Of a stretch of 38,254 nt of DNA, positions 7,817 to 15,424 are shown one piece after another. Source of the stretch: Lachnospiraceae bacterium. GTDB lineage: Bacteria; Bacillota; Clostridia; Lachnospirales; Lachnospiraceae. The position numbers and the translations under genes are program-made. Where the stretch lies: assembly GCA_030527685.1 (NCBI GenBank), contig JAUNAG010000007.1:1-38254 (forward strand), in the 5' to 3' direction. The notes under the pieces were generated by a model. The model saw only the letters and a list, made by a program, of their open reading frames with translations, did not search any database and was not told the DNA's origin. Positions within the stretch are counted from its first letter, which is position 1, and each line of letters begins with the position of its first letter.

Positions 7817-8770
7817 ATGAGTGAGCAGCCGAAAAGAAAAAGACTTTCACCGGAAGAACGCAGAATACAGCGTGAGCAGGAGCTGCGCCGCCGTCTGCTG
7901 ATCGGAGGAGGAATCGCACTGGCAGTACTGGTTCTCCTGATTCTGGTGGTCAGCCTGCTTCGAGGACGCGGAAAGACGAAGAACGAGCCGGCAGCGGCCG
8001 GGACAGTACAGCAGGAGGTTACGGCACAGAGCACGGGCATGCAGGTCACGGTTCTGTCGCAGCAGGAGGCCGCTTCTTCAGAAGCAGAGTCCGCAGCATC
8101 TCTTCCGGAAGCAGCAGAGTCTGCAGCGGAGGAAGCTCTTCCGACAGCCGTTCCGATTGATCAGCAGGAGGCAAAGGAAGCGAATCTTTCGGTGGACTGG
8201 AAGCTTGTTCTGGTCAATCCGAAGAATACACTGACCAATGAATTCTATGTAGATGTGGAACCGCTCCAGTATGACAGCGAGTATTATTTTGATGCCAGAG
8301 CGGTTGATGCCCTGGACCGCATGCTTTATGACTGCGAGGCAGCAGGCTACAGTCCGGTTGTCCGTGCCGGTTATCGAAGCTGGAGTTCACAGAACGGCCT
8401 GTATCAGAATAAGATCGATGAATACGTCGAGGATGAAGGCTACTCAAGAGAAGAGGCAAAGGAGATTGCCGGAACGATCGTGGCAGTACCGGGAACTTCC
8501 GAGCATCAGCTGGGACTTGCCTGCGATATCGTGAGCGACGGCTATCCAAAGATGAATTACACACAGGGTGATGCACCGACACAGCAGTGGCTGACTGCTC
8601 ACTGCGCGGAGTACGGCTTTATACTTCGCTTCCCGGAAGGAAAGTCGGAGCTTACCGGCATTATCTGGGAAGGCTGGCATTACCGCTACGTCGGTAAGGA
8701 AGCAGCTGCAGAGATCATGGAAAGAGGACTCTGCCTGGAGGAATATCTGGCAGAGAAGGGAATCGGCTGA
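7817..8770 (+). CDS. Membrane-anchored D-alanyl-D-alanine carboxypeptidase, M15B (VanY-like)
   Basis: A 317-residue protein with a transmembrane helix at about residues 28-48, then a Glu/Ala/Ser-rich spacer (about 70-120) and a VanY-type peptidase domain (about 130-310). Zinc ligands and the catalytic acid are visible: SEHQLGLACD (H230, D237) and EGWHYRYVG (E285, H288). Enzymes of this family remove the terminal D-Ala from peptidoglycan stem peptides or their precursors at the outer membrane face. The neighbours give no sign of a vancomycin-resistance cluster (no vanS/R, ligase or racemase), so a housekeeping wall-trimming role is more likely. AGGGAG lies about 7 nt before the ATG. Confidence 0.9.
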   Translation: MSEQPKRKRLSPEERRIQREQELRRRLLIGGGIALAVLVLLILVVSLLRGRGKTKNEPAAAGTVQQEVTAQSTGMQVTVLSQQEAASSEAESAASLPEAAESAAEEALPTAVPIDQQEAKEANLSVDWKLVLVNPKNTLTNEFYVDVEPLQYDSEYYFDARAVDALDRMLYDCEAAGYSPVVRAGYRSWSSQNGLYQNKIDEYVEDEGYSREEAKEIAGTIVAVPGTSEHQLGLACDIVSDGYPKMNYTQGDAPTQQWLTAHCAEYGFILRFPEGKSELTGIIWEGWHYRYVGKEAAAEIMERGLCLEEYLAEKGIG

Positions 8771-8787
8771 GCGAGAGAACATCGATT

Positions 8788-9675
8788 ATGGATCGGAAAT
8801 CACTGACAATTTTCACCAAGCTGTATGAATGCGGCAGCATGCACAAGGCGGCAGAGCAGTTGTTTGTCTCCCAGCAAAGCATCAGCAAAACAATACTTGC
8901 TCTGGAGGATGAGCTGAATGCACCTCTGTTTCTTCGTACCAGCAGGGGTGTAGTGCCGACTGCGGTCGGAAATTATCTGTACAAAGAGGCGCTGTCGATC
9001 CGCGATCAATATGAGCGTATCTATCATAATGCAGCAGCATTTTCCGCAAATGAATGTATCCGGATTGCCTGTGCGTACGGGACACTCTATCAGCTCTTTC
9101 CGCTGTTTAAGCAGTTTGAGAAAGAGCATCCGGGTGCTTCTATTAACTGGTGCGAGATGACAGACCGCGAGACAGAACAGGCGCTGCTTTCCGAAAAGGT
9201 CGATATTGCTGTCAATATCCGCGGAGGGAGCGTCAGCTATGTACAGTTTACGCCGCTGTACACCAGAAAGATCTGTATGCTTGTCTATGAGGGACATCAG
9301 CTCTATCAGAATTCCGGGATTACAGCCCGTGACCTTGACGGGGAACGGGTGATTATAGAAGGACCGGACTTCCGGATTTATCAGCATTTTCTGCAGTACT
9401 GTGCTGCTGCGGAATCGCATCCGCAGATCATTGCCGAGACGGCCGAAATCGGATTCTGCCAGCATATGGCCGAGCTTCGTGAAGGACTGGCAGTAACAGT
9501 TGATTTTATTGCAGAGAGAAGCATTCTTAAAAGTACCCGGATGATTCCGCTGGTAAGTCCACCGCTTCTCTGGGAAGTCGGATTGACGCAGCTGCGCGGA
9601 AAAAAGAGCAGGGGGCTGGAGAAGGAGCTTGCATCCTTTCTGCAGCAACACACAGATTTTCAGAAACAAAGATAA
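8788..9675 (+). CDS. LysR family transcriptional regulator
   Basis: A 295-residue regulator. The N-terminal winged HTH (residues 1-60) has the LysR pattern (L.IFTKLYECGSMHKAAEQLFVSQQSISKTILALEDEL...LF.RTSRGVVPTAVG). The remainder is the periplasmic-binding-like effector domain with the usual DIAVN and GLAVTV segments. It begins 17 bp after the carboxypeptidase gene and is followed by a terminator, then by an alcohol dehydrogenase whose promoter contains a palindromic operator. Control of that dehydrogenase is a reasonable inference but is not shown by sequence. Confidence 0.9.
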   Translation: MDRKSLTIFTKLYECGSMHKAAEQLFVSQQSISKTILALEDELNAPLFLRTSRGVVPTAVGNYLYKEALSIRDQYERIYHNAAAFSANECIRIACAYGTLYQLFPLFKQFEKEHPGASINWCEMTDRETEQALLSEKVDIAVNIRGGSVSYVQFTPLYTRKICMLVYEGHQLYQNSGITARDLDGERVIIEGPDFRIYQHFLQYCAAAESHPQIIAETAEIGFCQHMAELREGLAVTVDFIAERSILKSTRMIPLVSPPLLWEVGLTQLRGKKSRGLEKELASFLQQHTDFQKQR

Positions 9676-9685
9676 CAATAACGTT

Positions 9686-9727
9686 AAGCAGCAATCATTC
9701 GAGTGACAACTCCTGGTTGTTGCTTTT
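9686..9727 (+). terminator. Intrinsic terminator after the LysR gene
   Basis: AAGCAGCAATC (9686-9696) pairs with GGTTGTTGCTT (9715-9725, two wobbles). Inside it is a small secondary hairpin (GAGT-gaca-ACTC), and TTTTATTATTT follows. Confidence 0.7.
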
Positions 9728-9732
9728 ATTAT

Positions 9733-9773
9733 TTGACAGCTTCCTTTCAGCTGCGTTTCAGTCTAAACTGAAA
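9733..9773 (+). promoter_or_regulatory. Promoter/operator of the alcohol dehydrogenase gene
   Basis: TTGACA, a perfect -35 hexamer, lies at 9733-9738. The -10 is not clear. Downstream, the palindrome TTTCAGT-ctaa-ACTGAAA (9756-9773) is perfect, and a further half-site TTTCAG lies at 9745-9750. Half-site starts at 9745, 9756 and 9767 are spaced exactly 11 bp, one helical turn, where a repressor or regulator would meet polymerase. The adjacent LysR protein is the nearest candidate binder. Confidence 0.6.
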
Positions 9774-9833
9774 GATAGAAAAATACGTAAATGCCTGCAA
9801 AATGATGGAAGCGGGCGCAGAAAGGAAGCCAAC

Positions 9834-10934
9834 ATGTTAAAAATCAAAGCTGCCGTTAATTACGGCCCGAAGACCCCGTATCAGATTGAAGATGTCGAAC
9901 TTGCCGATCCGCGCGGCGATGAGGTACTGGTAAAGATTGTAGCCAGCGGTATCTGCCATACAGATGAATTCGGAAAGGGCATCGGCCTGCCGACACCGCT
10001 TGTTCTCGGCCATGAAGGCGCCGGCATTATCGAAAAGCTCGGCGACAGTGTACAGGGATTCGAGGTGGGTGATCATGTCCTCTTCTCCTTCGCAACCTGC
10101 GGACACTGCAAGAACTGCATCTCCGGCATGCCGGCTTACTGCGAGAGCTTCAATCAGATTAACTTCGGCGGCATCGGTGCGGACGGAAAGACAAAACTTT
10201 TCAAGGATGGAAAGCCGGTCTCCATGTTCTTCGGTCAGTCCTCTTTTGCTCAGTATTCTGTTATCACTTCCAGAAACATCGTCAAGGTCGACAAGGATCT
10301 TGACCTTGCAATACTGGCTCCGTTTGGCTGCGGTATCCAGACCGGTGCAGGTGCTGTCTTAAATGCAATTGATCCGGACTGCACTGACAGCATCGCCATC
10401 TTCGGCTGCGGTGCTGTCGGTATGAGCGCTATTATGGCGGCAAAGGTTGCAGGCTGCCGTCAGATCGTTGCAGTCGGCGGCAATGCGAAGAGTCTGGAAC
10501 TGGCAAAAGAGCTCGGCGCAACACATACCGTCAACAGAAAGCTTCTTGAAGAGGGGCAGTCCATTGCAGCTGCCGTACAGGAAATCTCCGGAGGCGGCGT
10601 CAATTATGCAATCGATACATCCGGAAACGGCAACATGATTTCCAATGCAGTGAAGTCAACCGCTTATCACGGCACCATCGTTGTACTGGCACCGACCGGA
10701 AGCATCGAGAACTTCAATGTCGGTGCAGATATCTTAATGATGACCCGTACACTGAAAGCCTGCTATGAAGGCGATTCCATCCCGCAGATCTTCATTCCGA
10801 AGCTGGTACAGCTCTACAAGGAAGGCAAGTTCCCGGTTGATAAGATCATTAAGACCTATGACTTCGCCGATATCGTACAGGCAGAAAGCGATTCTGCTTC
10901 CGGCAAGGTAATCAAGGCTGTTGTCAGAATGTAA
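9834..10934 (+). CDS. Zinc-dependent NAD(P)-dependent alcohol dehydrogenase
   Basis: Medium-chain dehydrogenase of 366 residues, close to the aryl/benzyl-alcohol and formaldehyde dehydrogenase branch. Catalytic zinc ligands: C41 (SGICHTDE) and H60-E61 (GHEGAG), with a third Cys near FGCGIQTGAG. Structural zinc: C89, C92, C95 and C103. The Rossmann motif is FGCGAVG. It interconverts alcohols and aldehydes in the cytoplasm. The open frame reaches back to 9717, but that stretch contains the promoter, so the ATG at 9834 with AGAAAGGAAG before it is the start. It is monocistronic: a terminator precedes and follows it. The substrate is unknown. Confidence 0.92.
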   Translation: MLKIKAAVNYGPKTPYQIEDVELADPRGDEVLVKIVASGICHTDEFGKGIGLPTPLVLGHEGAGIIEKLGDSVQGFEVGDHVLFSFATCGHCKNCISGMPAYCESFNQINFGGIGADGKTKLFKDGKPVSMFFGQSSFAQYSVITSRNIVKVDKDLDLAILAPFGCGIQTGAGAVLNAIDPDCTDSIAIFGCGAVGMSAIMAAKVAGCRQIVAVGGNAKSLELAKELGATHTVNRKLLEEGQSIAAAVQEISGGGVNYAIDTSGNGNMISNAVKSTAYHGTIVVLAPTGSIENFNVGADILMMTRTLKACYEGDSIPQIFIPKLVQLYKEGKFPVDKIIKTYDFADIVQAESDSASGKVIKAVVRM

Positions 10935-11041
10935 GTTGTTGTCAAACATAAAAAAGATGATTTGCGGGAGATCGATCACAGAACCTGCGAAATAAGCATA
11001 AAGCAGCCGATTAAGGCACTGTAAAAACAGGATTTTTATAT

Positions 11042-11094
11042 AAACAGGAAGAGTAATTCGACATTTCGGATCACTCTTCCTGTTTTGCTATTTT
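11042..11094 (+). terminator. Intrinsic terminator after the ADH gene
   Basis: Perfect 13-bp stem AAACAGGAAGAGT / ACTCTTCCTGTTT (11042-11054 with 11073-11085), then TGCTATTTT. Confidence 0.8.
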
Positions 11095-11210
11095 ATCAGA
11101 TGCAACCAGCATACGAGTCGAAATTACTTACACGATTAAGTGAAATAACCAAAAATAATTGCAAAAACGCCGTAGAAAATGATATGTTGCACAAGTCTTA
11201 AATTCTTTAT

Positions 11211-11274
11211 GATTGATCCATCAGCTAATTAACAACCTGAACGTAAAAAGATGTTGAAGATTGATCCGCCGGCT
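11211..11274 (+). repeat. Imperfect 16-bp direct repeats upstream of the GH51 gene
   Basis: GATTGATCCATCAGCT at 11211-11226 and GATTGATCCGCCGGCT at 11259-11274 match at 13 of 16 positions, with starts 48 bp apart. They lie between the possible promoter and the start codon and could bind an AraC-type regulator. Confidence 0.4.
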
Positions 11275-11319
11275 GCGAACAGGCGGGCGGCAGGCACATC
11301 ATACCAAGGAGAAAATGCC

Positions 11320-12846
11320 ATGAAAAATGCAAAGGTAACGGTTAACCGTTTATTTGAAATCGGTGAAGTAAAGGACACCATGTTCTCATCTTTCACGGAG
11401 CATCTCGGAAGAAGTATTTACTCCGGTATCTATGAGCCGGGTCATCCGGATGCAGACGAAGGCGGTTTCCGTAAGGATGTTATGGATCTGGTTAAGGAAC
11501 TGAAGGTTCCGGTTATCCGTTATCCGGGCGGCAACTTCGTATCCTGCTATGACTGGCATGACGGCATCGGTCCGAAGGATCAGAGACCTCGCAGACTGGA
11601 CTATGCATGGTCCACAATCGAAACGAACGAATTCGGCATCGATGATTTCTGCCAGTGGGCTGAGAAGATCGGTGTGGAGCCGATGATCGCAGTCAACCTC
11701 GGAACAGGAAATATCAAGGATGCAGGCGATCTCGTAGAGTACTGCAACTTCCCAGGCGGCACATACTGGAGTGATCTCCGTATCAAGAACGGCCACAAGG
11801 AGCCGTATAATGTCAAATACTGGTGCCTCGGAAACGAGATGGAAGGAAGCTGGCAGGCAGGTCATCTTTCAGCTGAGGACTACACAAAGAAGGCACTTGA
11901 GGCAGCCAAGATCATGAGATGGGTTGACCCGTCAATCAAGTTGGTTGCCTGTGGAAGCAGCTATGAGATGCTTCCGACATACATGGAATGGGATCGCAAG
12001 ATGCTCACAGAGCTGTGGGATCAGGTAGATTACCTCTCTACACATAACTACACAATGAACGCAGGCCAGGGCACAACCAATTACCTTGCCGCTTACAAGC
12101 AGCTGGATGATCACATCAAGAACAGCGCACGCGTAATTGAGTACGTAAAGGCAAAGAATCATTTCAAGAAAGACATCAAGATCTGCCTCGATGAGTGGAA
12201 TGTCTGGAACTTCCAGGATATCAAGCTCGATTCTCTTGATGATCTGGCAGGCCTGACCACATTCGAGATGACTTCGGCAGAGAAGTGGGAGATCGCTCCT
12301 TCTATTCTTCAGGAAAAATACAGCCTGCTTGATGCAACTGTATGCGGCGGACTCGGTATCACACTGCTGAACAATGCAGACGTAGTTGATATTGCATGCC
12401 TCGCACAGCTGATCAACGTCATTGCACCGATTACAACAAAGCGCGGCGGCGGAGTGCTGAAGCAGGCTATCTACTATCCGTTCTACCTGCTGAGCAATTA
12501 CGGACGCGGCACAGCACTGAAACCTGTTGTTGATGCTCCGAAGGTAGCTACAGAATTCGGTGATCTGAATGTTGTAGAACCGGCTGTCATCTATGACAAG
12601 GACAAGGATGAATTCCATGTATTCATTCTGAATACAGACCAGGAAGAAGCTGTCAAGGTAGACTTTGAGCTTCAGGGCTACGGCGATCGCAAGGTTGTTT
12701 CTCACTGCGTACTGGCAGGACCGTCCGCTGAGACCATCAACACCTTCGAGAAGCCAGATGAAGTCGGAATGAAAGAGCTTCCGGTCAGCGGCTCGACAGA
12801 AGCAGAGCTTCCGGCGATGTCCTGGAATATGCTGATCCTGAAGTAA
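11320..12846 (+). CDS. Alpha-L-arabinofuranosidase, GH51
   Basis: Retaining glycoside hydrolase that removes terminal arabinofuranose from arabino-oligosaccharides. From the ATG at 11320 it has 508 residues, the normal GH51 length. AAGGAG lies 7 nt upstream; the frame upstream of the ATG has no family match. Motifs: VIRYPGGNF near residue 65; the acid/base in GNEMEG (E173); HNY at about 242-244; and the nucleophile in DEWNVW (E292). The C-terminal 110 residues form the usual beta domain. There is no signal peptide, so it acts in the cytoplasm on imported oligosaccharides or glycosides. It is the first gene of an operon with a CUT2 ABC importer, 13 bp before the ATPase gene. Confidence 0.95.
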   Translation: MKNAKVTVNRLFEIGEVKDTMFSSFTEHLGRSIYSGIYEPGHPDADEGGFRKDVMDLVKELKVPVIRYPGGNFVSCYDWHDGIGPKDQRPRRLDYAWSTIETNEFGIDDFCQWAEKIGVEPMIAVNLGTGNIKDAGDLVEYCNFPGGTYWSDLRIKNGHKEPYNVKYWCLGNEMEGSWQAGHLSAEDYTKKALEAAKIMRWVDPSIKLVACGSSYEMLPTYMEWDRKMLTELWDQVDYLSTHNYTMNAGQGTTNYLAAYKQLDDHIKNSARVIEYVKAKNHFKKDIKICLDEWNVWNFQDIKLDSLDDLAGLTTFEMTSAEKWEIAPSILQEKYSLLDATVCGGLGITLLNNADVVDIACLAQLINVIAPITTKRGGGVLKQAIYYPFYLLSNYGRGTALKPVVDAPKVATEFGDLNVVEPAVIYDKDKDEFHVFILNTDQEEAVKVDFELQGYGDRKVVSHCVLAGPSAETINTFEKPDEVGMKELPVSGSTEAELPAMSWNMLILK

Positions 12847-12859
12847 GAGGGGGAAGAAC

Positions 12860-14359
12860 ATGGCTCACGAAGTCATACTTGAAGCAAAAAACATAGTTAA
12901 AAATTTTGGTCTCACACATGCGCTTAAGGATGTCTCGTTTGACATCCGGCGCGGTGAGATTATCGGTCTGATCGGAGAGAACGGTTCCGGAAAATCCACA
13001 TTTTCATCCATTATTTCCGGTGTATATCCTCCGACTTCAGGAAGTATGAAGCTGGAAGGTGAAACCTATAAGCCGACGAGTATTCTGGATGCACAGAACC
13101 ATGGCATTTCGATGATCGCACAGGAGATGGGAACACTCGCCAGTATCCGTGTGGCCGACAATATTTTCCTCGGAAAAGAACAGCTGTTTACAACGCACGG
13201 TGTTGTAAATAAGAAAAAGATGTACAGCGAGGCTCAGAAGGCAATCGACAAGGTGGGGATTAAGGGTATTGACCCAAAGGCACCGACATCAAAGTACAGC
13301 TTTGAGGACCGAAAGCTGATCGAGGTAGTCAGAGCACTGTATTCTGAGCCGGATATCTTCATCGTTGATGAGACAACAACAGCGCTGTCACAGAGCGGTC
13401 GTGAAGTGATCTACCGGATCATCAGGGAATTTCAGGCAAACAACCGCACTGTCCTGTTCATCTCTCACGATCTCGAAGAGCTGATGAGCATCTGCACACA
13501 GATGATCGTCCTCCGCGACGGCAACTTCATCCGGGCACTCGAGAGAGATGAGTTCGATGAGGCACTGATCAAGGAGCTGATGGTCGGACGTAAGCTGGAT
13601 GACAATTACTACAGAAGTGATTACGATCCGACTTTCAGTGACGAGGTTGTACTTCGCACAAAGGATCTGCATGTGAAGGGAAGCCTCAACGGTGTCTCAC
13701 TTGAGCTTCACAAAGGAGAGATTCTCGGTATCGGAGGACTGACCGACTGCGGTATGCATGATCTTGGCAAGGCTGTCTATGGAGGCATAAAGCCGGTCTG
13801 GGGAGAGGTTACACTCGGTGACGGCACAAAGATTACTTCAGAGAAACAGGCGATGGAGCATCATATCGGCTATGTTTCGAAGAACAGAGACCAGGAGTCG
13901 GTAATCCTGACATCCAGTATTCTGGATAATCTGGTTCTTCCGTCATTTAAGAGCGTCAGCAAGGCCGGACTTATCTTCAAACTTGCCGAGAAGAAATTCT
14001 CAAAGGGTGTGATCGATCAGATGAGCATCAAGTGCAGCTCCCCGATGCAGGATGTCGGAGATCTCTCCGGCGGCAATAAGCAGAAGGTTGCATTTGGCAA
14101 ATGGTTAGGAAATGATTCTCAGATCTTTATTCTTGACTGTCCGACGCGAGGAATCGATATCGGTGTCAAGGCTGCTATGTATCAGCTGATGTATAAGCTG
14201 AAAAAAGAGGGAAAAGCAATCCTCATGATCTCCGAAGAACTTCCGGAGCTGATCGGTATGAGTGACCGGATCCTCATAATGAAGGACGGACAGGTTAAGA
14301 AGTGCTTTGACCGTTCACCGGAGCTCACAGAATCCGAGCTGATTAAGGAAATGTTGTAA
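12860..14359 (+). CDS. CUT2 sugar ABC transporter ATPase (RbsA/MglA/YtfR-like, two NBDs)
   Basis: Double ATPase of 499 residues energising sugar import. NBD1: Walker A GENGSGKS (39-46), Q-loop near Q88, a signature reduced to YSFEDRK (146-152) instead of LSxGxxQ, Walker B IFIVDE with E171 followed by TTTA instead of PT.A, and H-loop H203. NBD2: a degenerate Walker A (GIGGLTDCGMHD, 290-301), as usual in this family, a consensus LSGGNKQ (402-408), and Walker B IFILDC with Cys427 where the catalytic Glu should be. The two composite sites are therefore one consensus (NBD1 Walker motifs plus NBD2 signature) and one heavily degraded. RBS GAGGGGG. It starts 13 bp after the GH51 gene. Confidence 0.93.
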   Translation: MAHEVILEAKNIVKNFGLTHALKDVSFDIRRGEIIGLIGENGSGKSTFSSIISGVYPPTSGSMKLEGETYKPTSILDAQNHGISMIAQEMGTLASIRVADNIFLGKEQLFTTHGVVNKKKMYSEAQKAIDKVGIKGIDPKAPTSKYSFEDRKLIEVVRALYSEPDIFIVDETTTALSQSGREVIYRIIREFQANNRTVLFISHDLEELMSICTQMIVLRDGNFIRALERDEFDEALIKELMVGRKLDDNYYRSDYDPTFSDEVVLRTKDLHVKGSLNGVSLELHKGEILGIGGLTDCGMHDLGKAVYGGIKPVWGEVTLGDGTKITSEKQAMEHHIGYVSKNRDQESVILTSSILDNLVLPSFKSVSKAGLIFKLAEKKFSKGVIDQMSIKCSSPMQDVGDLSGGNKQKVAFGKWLGNDSQIFILDCPTRGIDIGVKAAMYQLMYKLKKEGKAILMISEELPELIGMSDRILIMKDGQVKKCFDRSPELTESELIKEML

Positions 14360-14374
14360 GGAGGAATGACCGGA

Positions 14375-15364
14375 ATGAATGAAAAGACAATTCAGACAGG
14401 TGCTTTGTCGGAGGTATCCACACTGACACCGAAGGAGAAGGCTCTGAATACAGCGAAGAAGCTGGTTCCGTTCCTGGGCATTATCCTGATGATCATCATC
14501 TTCCAGACAGCAGGTCACGGAAAGCTGCTGGCAAAGGGCAATGTAAACAGTATCATTAATCAGACCGTTTATGTTGCGATCATGTCCTTCGGAGCAGTCT
14601 TTGTCTACTCGCACGGAGGCATGGATCTTTCCTACGGAAGTATTCTTGGTTTCAGCGTTCTGATCGGTATCTTTGTTGCGAATACCGGCGCACCGCTGCC
14701 CGTCATTATTCTGTCGAATATCGGAGCAGCACTGATCTGGTCGCTGCTGAACGGTTTTTGTTCCATATATCTTAAGGTGTCTTCATTTATTGTTTCCTTG
14801 TGTATCATGTACATGTGCCGCGGAATTCTGAATACGGTCTGCGCGTCGCAGAAGTACAGTGTACCGGTGGAAATCTATTCCTACGACAGTCGGCAGATCA
14901 AGTTGACAGTGCTGATTATCTCTTTCATCGTCTGCTACTTCCTGTTCGAGAAGAGTGCTCTCGGCAAGGCGAACAAGGCGATCGGAGGTAACGAACGCGC
15001 GGCAAGAATCGCAGGTGTCAATGTTGAGAAGATGCGCATGCTGGCTTACATTGTGAGCGGCATCACGATCGGAATCTCAGCTTTCATCCTGATGGCACGC
15101 GCAGGCTCCGTCAGTACATCGACAGGTCAGGGACTGGAGATGAACGTTGTTACCGCGCTCGTGCTTGGAGGAGTTCCCCTTTCCGGTGGATCGCGTGTAA
15201 GGATGTCAGGCGCACTGGTGGGCAGTTTTTCTGTCATTATCTTACGCAACGGACTGATAATACTTGGAGTAAATGAACGACTGGTAGAAGGAATTCAGGG
15301 TATTGTGCTGTTGCTTCTTGTTCTTCTGACCTACGTCAAGAACAAGGATGGTATTGAGAATTGA
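14375..15364 (+). CDS. CUT2 sugar ABC transporter permease 1 (RbsC-like)
   Basis: Membrane subunit of about 329 residues with 8-10 predicted helices, of the BPD_transp_2 type. Characteristic segments: SHGGMDLSYGSILG (the DLSxGS motif), GNERAARIAGVNVEKMR (ATPase-coupling loop) and ALVLGGVPLSGGSRVR near the C-terminus. AAGGAGG (14358-14364) lies 10 nt before the ATG at 14375; the ATG at 14366 would be only 1 nt away, so it is disfavoured. It starts 15 bp after the ATPase gene. It differs clearly from permease 2, so the channel is probably a heterodimer. Confidence 0.92.
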   Translation: MNEKTIQTGALSEVSTLTPKEKALNTAKKLVPFLGIILMIIIFQTAGHGKLLAKGNVNSIINQTVYVAIMSFGAVFVYSHGGMDLSYGSILGFSVLIGIFVANTGAPLPVIILSNIGAALIWSLLNGFCSIYLKVSSFIVSLCIMYMCRGILNTVCASQKYSVPVEIYSYDSRQIKLTVLIISFIVCYFLFEKSALGKANKAIGGNERAARIAGVNVEKMRMLAYIVSGITIGISAFILMARAGSVSTSTGQGLEMNVVTALVLGGVPLSGGSRVRMSGALVGSFSVIILRNGLIILGVNERLVEGIQGIVLLLLVLLTYVKNKDGIEN

Positions 15365-15424
15365 TCCAGTTATATGAGCATGAAAACTGCTCAAAAGTAA
15401 AACTAACAATGGAGGATTGAACGA

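Larger units (their letters stand above)
10935..11319 (+). other. 385-bp intergenic region between the ADH and GH51 genes
   Basis: No gene is supported here. It contains the ADH terminator (11042-11094), an AT-rich block (11120-11250) that probably holds the promoter of the GH51/ABC operon, and a pair of related 16-bp direct repeats (11211-11226 and 11259-11274). TATGAT at 11208-11213 could be a -10, with TTGCAC at 11187-11192 as a badly spaced (15 bp) -35. That suggests activation by a regulator such as the YesN protein encoded at the end of the cluster. Confidence 0.5.

Noticed and set aside
8041..8180. Ala/Glu/Ser-rich stretch of the VanY-like protein as a separate domain
   Set aside because: It is low-complexity spacer between the membrane helix and the peptidase domain, common in surface proteins.
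8800..9678. 292-codon minus-strand frame opposite the LysR gene
   Set aside because: A shadow of the LysR coding frame with no recognisable motifs.
9675..9690. AACAATAACGTTAAG as a Rex operator upstream of ADH
   Set aside because: It lacks the TTGTTAA-N4-TTAACAA-like symmetry and overlaps the LysR terminator rather than the ADH promoter.
9717..9833. N-terminal extension of the alcohol dehydrogenase
   Set aside because: It would begin in the preceding terminator and translate through the promoter and operator; the family N-terminus begins at 9834.
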